Below are positions 26,566-34,641 of a stretch of DNA of 54,894 bases, piece by piece (positions within the stretch are counted from its first letter, which is position 1; every line of letters begins with the position of its first letter). The notes beneath the pieces were generated by a model. It made no database searches. It was not told the DNA's origin and worked only from the letters and a program-made list of their open reading frames with translations. The stretch comes from Desulfobulbaceae bacterium UBA5611 (GTDB lineage: Bacteria > Desulfobacterota > Desulfobulbia > Desulfobulbales > Desulfocapsaceae): positions 15,293-70,186 of the forward strand of contig DIKT01000093.1 in NCBI GenBank assembly GCA_002424635.1. The letters are read 5' to 3'. Both the position numbers and the translations under genes were made by a program.

Positions 26566-27285
26566 ATGATTGAATCTTCTCAAAGTCCATATACCATAGT
26601 CCCGATTGGGATCATCCATTCCTGTTATCGGGAAAAATTCGGTATTCCCCGGCAACCGGGTCTGGTCAAAAGCAGTAGCGGCCGGCTTGAGTTGTTGCCG
26701 CCTTGCAACCGGGAAGAAATGGTGCAAGGACTGGAGGCCTTTTCCCATATCTGGATCCACTTTCTCTTCCATGAGGCAGTTGCAGACGGTTGGCGCCCAA
26801 CGGTGCGGCCGCCGTGGCTGGGGGGTCAGAAAAGGGTGGGGGTCCTGGCCAGCCGCAGTCCGCATCGTCCCAATTTCATGGGACTATCGGTGGTACGACT
26901 GACAGGGATCAAGAAAGAAGGGAAGAGCTTGTTCCTGGAGATTGCCGAGCTTGATCTGCTTGATAAGACCCCGGTGCTGGATATCAAGCCGTATGTCGCC
27001 TATAGCGATGCTGTGCCTGAGGCCGATAGCGGTTTTATTCCGCCGCCTGAATCGGTGGCGCGGCAGATTATCTTTTGCGAGCCGGCAGCGCAGTTTTGCC
27101 GGGCCTATGAGCTGCAGACTGGTCGCCGGCTCAGGCAATTAATAATGGAGAGCCTGGGTCAGGATCCGCGGCCGGCCAGCCAACGCCGGCAAATTCGGGA
27201 GTATGGAATGTTATTATGGGAGCTGAATGTTCGTTGGCAGGCCCAAGGGGAACGCTTTCTGGTGTTATCGATTGTCGCCGCGTGA
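26566..27285 (+). CDS. trmO: tRNA (N6-threonylcarbamoyladenosine(37)-N6)-methyltransferase TrmO
   Basis: A 239-residue protein of the TsaA/TrmO (UPF0066) family, which methylates t6A37 in some ANN-decoding tRNAs using SAM. The family core is clear: PIGIIHSCYREKFGIPRQPGLV at the N-terminus, LEAFSHIWIHFLFH, the signature RVGVLASRSPHRPNFMGLSVVRL and LDLLDKTPVLDIKPYV. The C-terminal 70 residues are the variable extension found in the longer, E. coli-like branch. It is monocistronic and convergent with lptC, 2 bp apart. Confidence 0.94.
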   Translation: MIESSQSPYTIVPIGIIHSCYREKFGIPRQPGLVKSSSGRLELLPPCNREEMVQGLEAFSHIWIHFLFHEAVADGWRPTVRPPWLGGQKRVGVLASRSPHRPNFMGLSVVRLTGIKKEGKSLFLEIAELDLLDKTPVLDIKPYVAYSDAVPEADSGFIPPPESVARQIIFCEPAAQFCRAYELQTGRRLRQLIMESLGQDPRPASQRRQIREYGMLLWELNVRWQAQGERFLVLSIVAA

Positions 27286-27287
27286 CA

Positions 27288-27875
27288 TCAGGGGTGGACA
27301 AAGTCAGTCAGTTGACAATACACCCTGCCGCCAATGTCATAATTATTGGTGAGAACGTTATATTCGAGGCTGCCGCCTTTAATGGAGACTTTTTCACCAA
27401 TGAGTCTGGTGGGTCCAGGGCAATTGGCTATCTTGGTTTTATCGTTGTAGTGCAGCAGATCGGTATAGATTTCATATTTATCTTTGGGCTTTTTGATCTC
27501 GACATCATCAATGAGGCTGAGCCGGCTGGACTCCTTATCAAAGAGACCCTGACGAGCGGTGACGTAAGTTGGTTCACCCTCCTTGCTGGTGATGGTGGCG
27601 TTGACATCCTCCATCTTGAACTCATCGGTTGTTTGGCCGGTCATGGCCCGTACCGCCACGAGATCAAGAGTGGTCTGCCCATTATGACTCTGGGTAATAT
27701 GGACCCTGTTCATGATAAAATCATGGGCATCCGGGCGATTAAGGGCTAAGGCCGGGTCGTAGCCGCCACGGGGAGTAAGAAAGGCCGCCAGTGGTAGCCG
27801 CCACAAAGGAAAAGTGAGCAGCAGGGCCAGAGGTACCAGCCAGATAAAGTTTCTGCCGTTTACTCGCATGGTCAT
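27288..27875 (-). CDS. lptC: LPS export system periplasmic protein LptC
   Basis: A 195-residue protein with one N-terminal membrane anchor (FIWLVPLALLLTFPLWRL) and a periplasmic beta-jellyroll (LptC/YrbK family), recognisable by FKMEDVNATI, VTARQGLFDKESSRLSLIDDVEI and KIANCPGPTRLIGEKVSIKGGSLEY. It hands LPS from the LptBFG transporter to LptA. It overlaps kdsC by 4 bp, the usual position at the end of the KDO gene set. lptA and lptB are not in the window. Confidence 0.88.
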   Translation of the reverse strand: MTMRVNGRNFIWLVPLALLLTFPLWRLPLAAFLTPRGGYDPALALNRPDAHDFIMNRVHITQSHNGQTTLDLVAVRAMTGQTTDEFKMEDVNATITSKEGEPTYVTARQGLFDKESSRLSLIDDVEIKKPKDKYEIYTDLLHYNDKTKIANCPGPTRLIGEKVSIKGGSLEYNVLTNNYDIGGRVYCQLTDFVHP

Positions 27876-28441
27876 CGACTGATATATTTTTGTAGAAGTT
27901 CCTGATATTGGCCTTTGGCCTCAATGATCAGCTCGCAGATCTCACGCACTGCCCCATTGCCCCCAGTTTGCTCGGTGATGTAATGAACGGCGGCCTGCAC
28001 TTCCGGTACGGCATTAGCCGGAGCCGCGCTGAATCCTGCCCGGTTGAGCAGGACGAGATCCAACCAGTCATCGCCCATATAAGCAACTTCAAAAGGTTGG
28101 CATCCTGATTGGGCCAAGATTTCCTGATAGGCCTTCATTTTATTGCCAACGCCCTGAAAAACATAATGCATCTTAAGATTAATGCAACGGCGGGCTACCG
28201 CTTCGGAGCTGCGGGCGGTGATGACGCCAATCTCCAGACCGACTTCCTGCAGCAGACGGAGGCCAAAACCATCCTGGGTATTGAAAACCTTGGATTCCTG
28301 ACCTTCATGAGAATAGATGAGGCTGCCATCAGTGAGGACGCCGTCAACATCAAGAAGCAGGATTTTAATGGGCTGGGCCTTGGCCAGAGCTGCTTGCCAG
28401 GCCGCGCTTCTTGTGGGGCGGGTCGGTTGCTTTTGCGCCAT
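27872..28441 (-). CDS. kdsC: 3-deoxy-D-manno-octulosonate 8-phosphate phosphatase KdsC
   Basis: A 189-residue HAD-type phosphatase from the ATG at 28441 (GGAGGG 10 nt upstream); the open frame extends further but without a binding site. Motif I LLLDVDGVLTDGS has the nucleophile Asp, motif II is VITARSSEAV, and motif III/IV is VAYMGDDWLDL. It releases KDO from KDO-8-phosphate made by KdsA, encoded upstream. The tail past residue 170 is a short helix typical of KdsC tetramers. Confidence 0.93.
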   Translation of the reverse strand: MAQKQPTRPTRSAAWQAALAKAQPIKILLLDVDGVLTDGSLIYSHEGQESKVFNTQDGFGLRLLQEVGLEIGVITARSSEAVARRCINLKMHYVFQGVGNKMKAYQEILAQSGCQPFEVAYMGDDWLDLVLLNRAGFSAAPANAVPEVQAAVHYITEQTGGNGAVREICELIIEAKGQYQELLQKYISR

Positions 28442-28665
28442 GGTACGGTATCCCTCCAGGATTTCACAATCGGAAGGATGTTGACCGGCTTTGGTGGGGT
28501 GACAGGGATTAGGGCACATGGGATTCAAAGGGGGTGAGTGGCTTTTTATGATTACTATACAATGAATGGTCCTGGTGGTGGTCTGCTCGGCATAAGGTGT
28601 CGTAAAAGAAATAAGCGACACGGCGTTGCTTCTGCCATTTTTCTGAGTATTCGGTACCAGCCACT

Positions 28666-28701
28666 TAACCAAACAGCCGGAAAAGATTGGCTGTTTGGTT
28701 A
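28666..28701. repeat. Perfect hairpin in the kdsC-kdsA spacer
   Basis: Arms TAACCAAACAGCC / GGCTGTTTGGTTA, 13 bp, 10-nt loop. It lies within the 323-bp spacer between kdsA and kdsC (28442-28764), which contains no gene. No T run follows on either strand. Confidence 0.8.
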
Positions 28702-28711
28702 GAGCGGCATA

Positions 28712-28766
28712 AGGTGCCGTAAGCAAAAAGAGCAAAAAGAGCCTTGCTCTTTTTGCAACGGCACCT
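28712..28766 (-). repeat. Long hairpin at the 3' end of kdsA
   Basis: Outer arms AGGTGCCGT / ACGGCACCT and inner arms GCAAAAAGAGC / GCTCTTTTTGC, separated by a small bulge. The right arm overlaps the kdsA stop codon (28765-28767). A related partial sequence, CGGCATAAGGTGTCGTAA, occurs about 115 bp away near 28591. It may terminate or stabilise the pyrG-kdsA message, although no T run follows it. Confidence 0.6.
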
Positions 28767-29604
28767 AAAAATCCTTACAAACCCTACGAATCTGCACCAA
28801 TTGCGTCAGGATGCCTTCTATTTGATCAAGGGCGATGGAATTAGGGCCGTCACAGAGGGCCTGGTCCGGATCAGGATGCACTTCCATGAAGAGACCGTCA
28901 ATACCGGCGGCCACTGCTGCCCTGCTTAACGGCGCGATAAATTCTCTCTGACCGCCGGATGTGCCGCCGGCTCCTCCGGGCAATTGCACGGAATGAGTGG
29001 CATCGTAGATCACCGGGCAGTCAAAGGAACGCATGATAGGCAGGGCGCGCATATCTACCACCAGATTATTATAGCCGAAACTGGCGCCGCGCTCAACCAG
29101 CATGACCTTGGTCCCGCCGGCCTCCCGGATCTTATTGACGGCATTCGCCATATCCCAGGGGGAGACAAACTGGCCCTTTTTCAGGTTAATGGGTTTGCCG
29201 GTCCGGGCCACGGCAGTAAGGAGATCGGTTTGGCGGCAGAGAAAGGCCGGGATCTGGATAATATCGAGGACCTCGGCTGCGGCCGTAATCTGGCTGGTGT
29301 CATGGACATCGGAGATCACCGGGACCTGCAGCTCTTCTCTGATCCGGGCGAGAATAGCCAGCCCTTGTTCGAGGCCGGGTCCTCGGTATGAAGACAGCGA
29401 GGTCCGATTGGCCTTGTCAAAAGAGGCCTTGAAGACATAGGAGAGGCCGAGGCGGCCGCAGATTTCCTGCATGGTGCCGGCCACTCGCCGGGCCAGCTCT
29501 TCTGATTCAAGGGCGCAGGGGCCGGCAATCAGAAGTAAGGGCTGGCCGGAACCGACCTCAATGGGAGCACCGGCCGGGGTGGCAATAGCAACAGGCGTAA
29601 TCAT
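28765..29604 (-). CDS. kdsA: 3-deoxy-8-phosphooctulonate synthase KdsA
   Basis: A 279-residue enzyme that condenses phosphoenolpyruvate with arabinose 5-phosphate, the first committed KDO step. Signature segments: LLIAGPCALESEELA, FKASFDKANRTSLSSYRGPGL, DVHDTSQ, IQIPAFLCRQTDLL, NLKKGQFVSPWDM, and the C-terminal DATHSVQLPG. Cys in IAGPCALES and the CPVIYDATHS region are consistent with either metal-dependent or independent classes. It overlaps pyrG by 4 bp, the standard pyrG-kdsA pairing. Confidence 0.97.
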   Translation of the reverse strand: MITPVAIATPAGAPIEVGSGQPLLLIAGPCALESEELARRVAGTMQEICGRLGLSYVFKASFDKANRTSLSSYRGPGLEQGLAILARIREELQVPVISDVHDTSQITAAAEVLDIIQIPAFLCRQTDLLTAVARTGKPINLKKGQFVSPWDMANAVNKIREAGGTKVMLVERGASFGYNNLVVDMRALPIMRSFDCPVIYDATHSVQLPGGAGGTSGGQREFIAPLSRAAVAAGIDGLFMEVHPDPDQALCDGPNSIALDQIEGILTQLVQIRRVCKDF

Positions 29605-31256
29605 TGGCCCTTATATTTCAGGGCGGCGGTGATAAAGTCACGGAAAAGGGGGTGCGGCCGCATCGGCTTGGATTTGAATTCAGGATGGAACTGGCAGCCG
29701 AGAAACCAGGGATGTTCGGCAATTTCGACAATTTCGACCAGATTGTTATCAGGAGAAGTCCCGGAGATGACCAAGCCTTTATCTTCCAGGCGCTGGCGGT
29801 AATCATTGTTGAACTCATAACGGTGCCGATGGCGCTCGGAAATCTCCTCCATGGCATAGGCGGCTTTGGCTAAGGTGTCGTCCCGCAGTTTACAGGGATA
29901 GGCACCCAGGCGCAGAGTGCCGCCCATCTCCGAGCTTTCATCGCGCACCTGCATCTTGCCGCTACGATAGTCAAACCATTCCTTGATCAGGTAGATAACC
30001 GGATCAGGGGTGGTCAGATCAAGTTCTGTCGAATTGGCTTGGGGTAAGCCGGCCATATGGCGGGCATATTCTATAACTGCCAGCTGCATGCCCAGACAGA
30101 TGCCGAAGAAGGGGATCCGCTGCTCCCGGGCATGGGTGATGGCCCTGATCTTACCGGCCACGCCCCGACTGCCGAAGCCGCCGGGCACCAGGATGCCATG
30201 GCAGCCGGCCAGCAGGTCAGCGGGATTGGCCCCTTCCAGGTCCTCAGCATTGATATAGCGCAGTTCGACCTTGGCATCATTGGCCAGGCCGCCATGGACC
30301 AGAGATTCATGCAGACTCTTGTACGATTCGGTCAGATCTACATATTTGCCGGGAATGGCAATGGTGACGGTCTGCTTGGGATTTTTGATCTTATGGACCA
30401 GCTCTTCCCACGGTTTGATATTAGGTTTACCGGTCCAGATATTGAGCAGCTCGAGAATCTTGGTGTCCAGTCCTTCTTTGTGCAGGTAGAGCGGTACTTC
30501 GTAAATAGACTCGACATCAATGCCGGTGATGACCGCATCCTTGGGCAGACTGCAGAACAGGCCGATCTTGGCCTTCAGTTCATCGCTTAATGGCACCTCC
30601 GTGCGGCAGACCAGAATATCGGGCTGGATGCCATCGGCCCGCAGTTCCCGCACCGAGTGCTGGGTGGGCTTGGTCTTGACCTCACCTGCCGTTTTGATGT
30701 AGGGCACATAGGTGAGATGGATATAAAGCGTGTTCTCCCGCCCGAGATCACCGCGCAATTGCCTGATGGCTTCGATAAAGGGCAGACCTTCGATATCGCC
30801 GACGGTGCCGCCGATCTCGATGATGGCCACATCGACACTGCCGTCAAGCTGGAGGATGGCCTCCTTGATCTCGTTGGTGATATGGGGGATGACCTGGACG
30901 GTGCCGCCCAGGTATTCGCCGCGCCGTTCCTTGGTGATGACCGAATAGTAGATGCGCCCGGAGGTGTAGTTGTTTTTCTGGGCCATGACCGCATTGGTGT
31001 AGCGCTCATAATGTCCCATATCCAGATCGGTCTCGGCCCCATCATCGGTGACAAAGACCTCGCCGTGTTGAAACGGATTCATCGTCCCCGGATCAACATT
31101 GATATAAGGATCGAGCTTCTGAAAGGTGACGGTCAGGCCCCGGCTTTCCAGAAGTGCGCCAATAGCGGCCGCCGCCAGTCCTTTACCAAGAGAGGAAAGC
31201 ACGCCGCCGGTCACGAAAATAAATTTGGTTTGTTTGCTGCTAGTTTGATTTTTCAT
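29601..31256 (-). CDS. pyrG: CTP synthase PyrG
   Basis: A 551-residue enzyme from ATG at 31256 (an upstream in-frame ATG at 31295 adds 13 atypical residues). The N-terminal synthetase domain begins KFIFVTGGVLSSLGKGL with the P-loop and includes YINVDPGTMNPFQHGEVFVTDDGAE. The C-terminal glutamine amidotransferase has FGICLGMQ with the nucleophile Cys and HPEFKSKP near the end. It makes CTP from UTP; CTP is needed to activate KDO, which explains the linkage to kdsA, kdsC and lptC in one operon. Confidence 0.97.
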   Translation of the reverse strand: MKNQTSSKQTKFIFVTGGVLSSLGKGLAAAAIGALLESRGLTVTFQKLDPYINVDPGTMNPFQHGEVFVTDDGAETDLDMGHYERYTNAVMAQKNNYTSGRIYYSVITKERRGEYLGGTVQVIPHITNEIKEAILQLDGSVDVAIIEIGGTVGDIEGLPFIEAIRQLRGDLGRENTLYIHLTYVPYIKTAGEVKTKPTQHSVRELRADGIQPDILVCRTEVPLSDELKAKIGLFCSLPKDAVITGIDVESIYEVPLYLHKEGLDTKILELLNIWTGKPNIKPWEELVHKIKNPKQTVTIAIPGKYVDLTESYKSLHESLVHGGLANDAKVELRYINAEDLEGANPADLLAGCHGILVPGGFGSRGVAGKIRAITHAREQRIPFFGICLGMQLAVIEYARHMAGLPQANSTELDLTTPDPVIYLIKEWFDYRSGKMQVRDESSEMGGTLRLGAYPCKLRDDTLAKAAYAMEEISERHRHRYEFNNDYRQRLEDKGLVISGTSPDNNLVEIVEIAEHPWFLGCQFHPEFKSKPMRPHPLFRDFITAALKYKGQ

Positions 31257-31349
31257 GGAGCGCACTATAGCAATGAGCCATGCTTTTTGGAACAAAAAAG
31301 ATAGTTTCTGGCTGACTTTCTTTGCTTGTTTCGCCGGGCTTTTTACTAT

Positions 31350-31370
31350 ATTCTTAAATAAATTAAGAAT
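31350..31370 (+). promoter_or_regulatory. Perfect dyad in the msrAB promoter region
   Basis: Inverted repeat ATTCTTAA-(5)-TTAAGAAT, 32 bp before the start codon of the methionine sulfoxide reductase gene. Upstream TTGTTT could be a -35, with a -10 overlapping the dyad. A redox-responsive operator is possible, but no regulator is next to it. Confidence 0.45.
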
Positions 31371-31401
31371 GATTATTGAAATTTAAGTAACGGAGGATGT
31401 C

Positions 31402-32442
31402 ATGTCTATTATGGTTATGCTGCTAGCAGTGCTGATGGTAGTGATGGGCCTGGCCGCACCGGCCATGGCTGAACAAAAAGAGATTGCCGTCTTTGGCGGC
31501 GGTTGCTTCTGGTGCCTGGAACCGCCTTTTGAGGAGCTGGAGGGGGTCATCGAGGTGACCGCCGGCTACGCTGGCGGCAGTAAGGAGACCGCTGATTATC
31601 AGCAGGTCAGCAGCGGCCGGACTGGTCATTATGAGGCAGTCCGGATTATTTATGACCCACAGAGGATTTCCTATGCGCAATTACTGGAGGTCTTCTGGCG
31701 GCAGATTGATCCCACCGATAGCGGCGGTCAGTTTGCCGATCGTGGATCCCAGTATAAAACCGCCATCTTTTACCAGAATGAAGAGCAAAAAAGGCTGGCG
31801 GAGCAATCCAAAGCAGAGCTGGCCGCCTCCGGCCGCTTTGAACGGCCTATTGCCACCCAGATTGTGCCGGCTGTCCCCTTTTATGAGGCCGAGGAGTCCC
31901 ATCAGGATTATTACCGGAAAAACTCCAGTCATTACGCGGCCTACAGTCAGGGTTCAGGCCGCAAGGCTTTTTTGGCAAAGACATGGCCACCCAAGGACCA
32001 GCCCAAAAAATACCTGAAACCATCCGATGAGGAACTGCGCCGCCGTCTGACTCCCCTGCAATATAAAGTGACCCAGAAAGAAGAGACGGAGCCGGCTTTT
32101 CGCAATGAATACTGGGATAATAAGGAAGAGGGGATCTATGTCGATATCGTGTCCGGCGAACCACTGTTCAGCTCCCGGGACAAGTTTGATTCAGGGACCG
32201 GTTGGCCCAGTTTCAGCCGGCCCCTGGAGCCGAAAAATGTGGTGGAAAAAAAAGATCGTCATTTTTTGATAGTGCGGACTGAGGTGCGCAGCCGCCATGG
32301 AGATTCCCATCTGGGCCATGTCTTTGACGATGGGCCGCCACCTACCGGCTTACGCTACTGTCTCAATTCAGCCGCCCTGCGTTTTGTTCCGCTCGCCAGG
32401 CTGGAGGAAGAAGGCTATGGCGAATATCTGAATAATTTTTAG
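31402..32442 (+). CDS. msrAB: Exported bifunctional peptide-methionine sulfoxide reductase MsrA-MsrB
   Basis: A 346-residue fusion. An N-terminal signal peptide (MVMLLAVLMVVMGLAAPAMA) sends it to the periplasm. The MsrA domain (residues 26-185) has catalytic GGCFWC and the HQDYYRK region; the MsrB domain (residues 205-335) has GTGWPSFSRPL, HLGHVFDDGPPPTGLRYC and the catalytic Cys in RYCLNSAAL. The two CxxC pairs that bind structural zinc in many MsrB proteins are not seen (VDIVSGEPLF in place of VCVVCG). It repairs both stereoisomers of oxidised methionine in envelope proteins. GGAGG precedes the ATG. Confidence 0.95.
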   Translation: MSIMVMLLAVLMVVMGLAAPAMAEQKEIAVFGGGCFWCLEPPFEELEGVIEVTAGYAGGSKETADYQQVSSGRTGHYEAVRIIYDPQRISYAQLLEVFWRQIDPTDSGGQFADRGSQYKTAIFYQNEEQKRLAEQSKAELAASGRFERPIATQIVPAVPFYEAEESHQDYYRKNSSHYAAYSQGSGRKAFLAKTWPPKDQPKKYLKPSDEELRRRLTPLQYKVTQKEETEPAFRNEYWDNKEEGIYVDIVSGEPLFSSRDKFDSGTGWPSFSRPLEPKNVVEKKDRHFLIVRTEVRSRHGDSHLGHVFDDGPPPTGLRYCLNSAALRFVPLARLEEEGYGEYLNNF

Positions 32443-32522
32443 CGACTCTGTGGATTATTACTTTATTTAAAATACGTGAAGGTATTACTATAACATAGTT
32501 AATTCGTGTTGAGCCCTTCATA

Positions 32523-32595
32523 TAGATGCTTTCCTCGCGCCTCACTATATTGTTTCCTCTGCTACTTGCATTGCTCCCACTTTCATAACTGAACA
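32523..32595. repeat. 75-bp dispersed repeat, copy 1
   Basis: Begins TAGATGCTTTCCTC and ends ATAACTGAACA. A second copy with about three-quarters identity by eye lies at 50076-50150 (TAGATGCCTTTCCTC ... ATAACTGAACA). Both are in intergenic DNA, in the same orientation. Origin unknown. Confidence 0.6.
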
Positions 32596-32604
32596 GTGGA
32601 CTGC

Positions 32605-32883
32605 ATGTGCTGCCTGCTTCTATTGCTTTTCATTTGTCCTTTTCTCGCAACTTTTGCCGAAAGTCGGCAAGGCTCTCAGTTTTATTTTCATCACGACAAT
32701 ACTTCGAACAGAAATCAAGATAGAAACGCAGACAATTTTTATAATGGATGTGAATATTATCTGGAATATTCTTTACTGGAAGACACGTCTCAAAACGTGC
32801 CGGCACTGCGCCAGGGACTTGATTATATGAAGTTCTCCAAAAATTGTATATTCTTTCATTCTAGATGCTATGCAGAAAAGTGA
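32605..32883 (+). CDS. Possible small secreted protein (doubtful)
   Basis: A 92-residue frame starting MCCLLLLLFICPFLATFAES, which looks like a signal peptide cut after TFA, followed by a polar, Asn-rich mature part with three cysteines. No convincing ribosome-binding site is seen, the mature part has no recognisable motif and the codon pattern is not clearly that of a gene. It may be spurious. Confidence 0.22.
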   Translation: MCCLLLLLFICPFLATFAESRQGSQFYFHHDNTSNRNQDRNADNFYNGCEYYLEYSLLEDTSQNVPALRQGLDYMKFSKNCIFFHSRCYAEK

Positions 32884-33076
32884 ATATTCGATCATAGCAA
32901 ATTTTTCAAGAATATTTACGGAATATTGGTATATTACAAAAATTTCTTGGCGAGCAAGGCAAAGAGCCTGAGTTTGTCGGTATAGGAAAACATCCATCAC
33001 TCCGTGTGAGTCGGGATGATATACAGATCAGCATAATTACTTGATGGGCAGATAAAAGAATAGGGGTAACAAACAC

Positions 33077-33502
33077 ATGCGAGGCAAAACAAAAGTAGGA
33101 ATTATCGCTACGAGTTGTTGCCTGGTAATCCTTTTTGGTTACCTCGTATCCATGATGGAAATCTTCCCTAAGAACCAGCTCGATTCCTCCTTGCGGAAAG
33201 CAATTGAAAGTAAGCGTGGAGCCATTCTGTACATCCACGAGATCACACCCTTTAAATGGGACAGGCTCGACATCTACACGCCCTACACAAGCTATAAAGT
33301 TGAAAAAAGCAGAAAAATTGATGTTGACGAGGGGCACTGCCACTTGATCTTTAGCGAGAATGGGACAATGGTGGCGAAGCTGAAATTCAAAAGGTACTAC
33401 GGTGATTTTGCGGGGCTCTACCGAGAAGGCGGCTATACACCAGCAACTGCACGCTTTAACGTATCGAACTCGAACAAAGGTTCTTGGGTGAAGCTCGAAT
33501 GA
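33077..33502 (+). CDS. Hypothetical membrane-anchored protein, first island cassette
   Basis: 141 residues. One N-terminal hydrophobic segment (VGIIATSCCLVILFGYLVSMM) suggests a signal anchor; the rest is a soluble, basic domain with beta-strand character (GAILYIHEITPF, AKLKFKRYYGDF). I do not recognise the family. GGGGTAAC lies upstream of the ATG. The gene is immediately followed by an attC-like site (33516), so it is probably an integron cassette. Confidence 0.6.
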   Translation: MRGKTKVGIIATSCCLVILFGYLVSMMEIFPKNQLDSSLRKAIESKRGAILYIHEITPFKWDRLDIYTPYTSYKVEKSRKIDVDEGHCHLIFSENGTMVAKLKFKRYYGDFAGLYREGGYTPATARFNVSNSNKGSWVKLE

Positions 33503-33515
33503 GCACAAAAGGAGA

Positions 33516-33569
33516 GCCCAACCAGGTCGGTGGAGCGGTGAATCCCGCTCACCGCCCACGACGTTATTC
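33516..33569 (+). repeat. attC-like recombination site 1
   Basis: Starts with GCCCAAC, an exact RYYYAAC R'' box, and ends GTTATTC (R' core GTT). Between them the strand folds as GTC-g-GTGG-a-GCGGTGA, a 7-nt loop, then TCACCGC-CCAC-GAC. The unpaired G and A lie on the same arm, the hallmark of attC sites recognised as folded single strands by integron integrases. It lies 13 bp past the stop codon of the upstream gene. Confidence 0.82.
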
Positions 33570-33611
33570 GCGAGGCCGCAGACAAGTAAACAATAACCCA
33601 AGAGGCAGAAT

Positions 33612-34481
33612 ATGATTTCAACGGTTTCTGACTTCGATGAAGAAATCGCCTGGGAGAGAACGGTACTGGCTTTATCTATATCTCTTATGCCGCTCTCTGC
33701 CTCGGGTGCAGATTTAGATCTTCGTACGAACAATATTTCAATCAGCCTTTCTGATTCGTTAGGCGCAGGCGCTGTTGAGGAGTTCCGAAATTCGTTGCTT
33801 CCTTTGTTGTTCGGTTCCTCTTGGAAAATTCTGGACCTGTCATTAGAACTGGCCCTTGCTATGGCAGGAATTACGCCCAATCGTACGCGCTGGTTAATAT
33901 CGGAAAAGTCACAACACGCTCTTAATCATTCGGGAACATTACCTGGCTTCGCTCAGAACGATCTCTGGCACGCATACGGTTCACTTTATGTCGGAACTCA
34001 GCTAATTCGGCATGCACTGGTCCACAGAAGGGTGCATGTAGATTCTCAAACCCGTGAGCTAACGGGTTTCGATGGCCATGGCAATGCTCTCCAATCAATG
34101 ACGTATGATGAGCAAATGGCGTTTTGTCGTTTTGCTCAGCGAACAGCACAAGTTATTGTAGAGGGCTTAATGAGGCCCAGAGTTGAATCCGATTTGCGTT
34201 CACAAATTGCGGTCCTTCATCCACACCATGGCGTGAGCGTTCAAGGGCCAGCCGTATCAAGACCTCCTATACGTTTGATAGATAACTTTCCAATGAACCG
34301 GCAGCTTGACGTTCCAAGGTTAATGAACCAAGCACATACTACTTTCCCCGGGGTTACTTTTGTTGATATTCTTCTTCATCTTCCTGATGGCAGAACCTTG
34401 GTAGGCGAGCTTGATTCTGCTCCGAATCACAGCGTAACTATCGACATTGAAAATTTACCGGGATGGCTTCGATTTTCATAG
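33612..34481 (+). CDS. Hypothetical protein with HEPN-like RxxxxH motif
   Basis: 289 residues, no signal peptide. A helical central region contains LIRHALVHRR, where R133 and H138 fit the R-[polar]-x3-H motif of HEPN ribonucleases (RHALVH). The C-terminal 60 residues form a short beta-rich domain (FVDILLHLPDGRTLVGELDS). HEPN is an inference from one motif; the family as a whole is unknown to me. AGAGG is upstream. It is flanked by attC-like sites on both sides, fitting a single-gene cassette. Confidence 0.6.
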   Translation: MISTVSDFDEEIAWERTVLALSISLMPLSASGADLDLRTNNISISLSDSLGAGAVEEFRNSLLPLLFGSSWKILDLSLELALAMAGITPNRTRWLISEKSQHALNHSGTLPGFAQNDLWHAYGSLYVGTQLIRHALVHRRVHVDSQTRELTGFDGHGNALQSMTYDEQMAFCRFAQRTAQVIVEGLMRPRVESDLRSQIAVLHPHHGVSVQGPAVSRPPIRLIDNFPMNRQLDVPRLMNQAHTTFPGVTFVDILLHLPDGRTLVGELDSAPNHSVTIDIENLPGWLRFS

Positions 34482-34527
34482 TTTCTTAATCGCGGACGGG
34501 CAAAAGACGAAACCAACAAATCGAATA

Positions 34528-34583
34528 TAATAACGTATCGTTCCACGCCGACCGCTTCGCGGCGTGTGAACTCATCGTTGGTC
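34528..34583 (+). repeat. attC-like recombination site 2
   Basis: R'' TAATAAC (core AAC) and R' GTTGGTC (core GTT). The middle folds as TTC-CACGCCG, 9-nt loop, CGGCGTG-t-GAA, with an outer AACG/CGTT pairing. The R boxes are less canonical than in sites 1 and 4, but the architecture and position between two cassette genes are the same. Confidence 0.65.
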
Positions 34584-34641
34584 GCAGCAAATGGCTATAG
34601 ATAGAACTTGATGCTCTGCGGTAACATAAATTGGAGACAAG

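Larger units (their letters stand above)
32443..33076. other. Intergenic region preceding the accessory island
   Basis: 634 AT-rich bases. It holds one member of a 75-bp dispersed repeat (32523-32595) and a doubtful short reading frame. No integrase gene, attI-like site or RNA gene was recognised. This is where composition shifts from the GC-balanced core to the more varied island. Confidence 0.5.
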
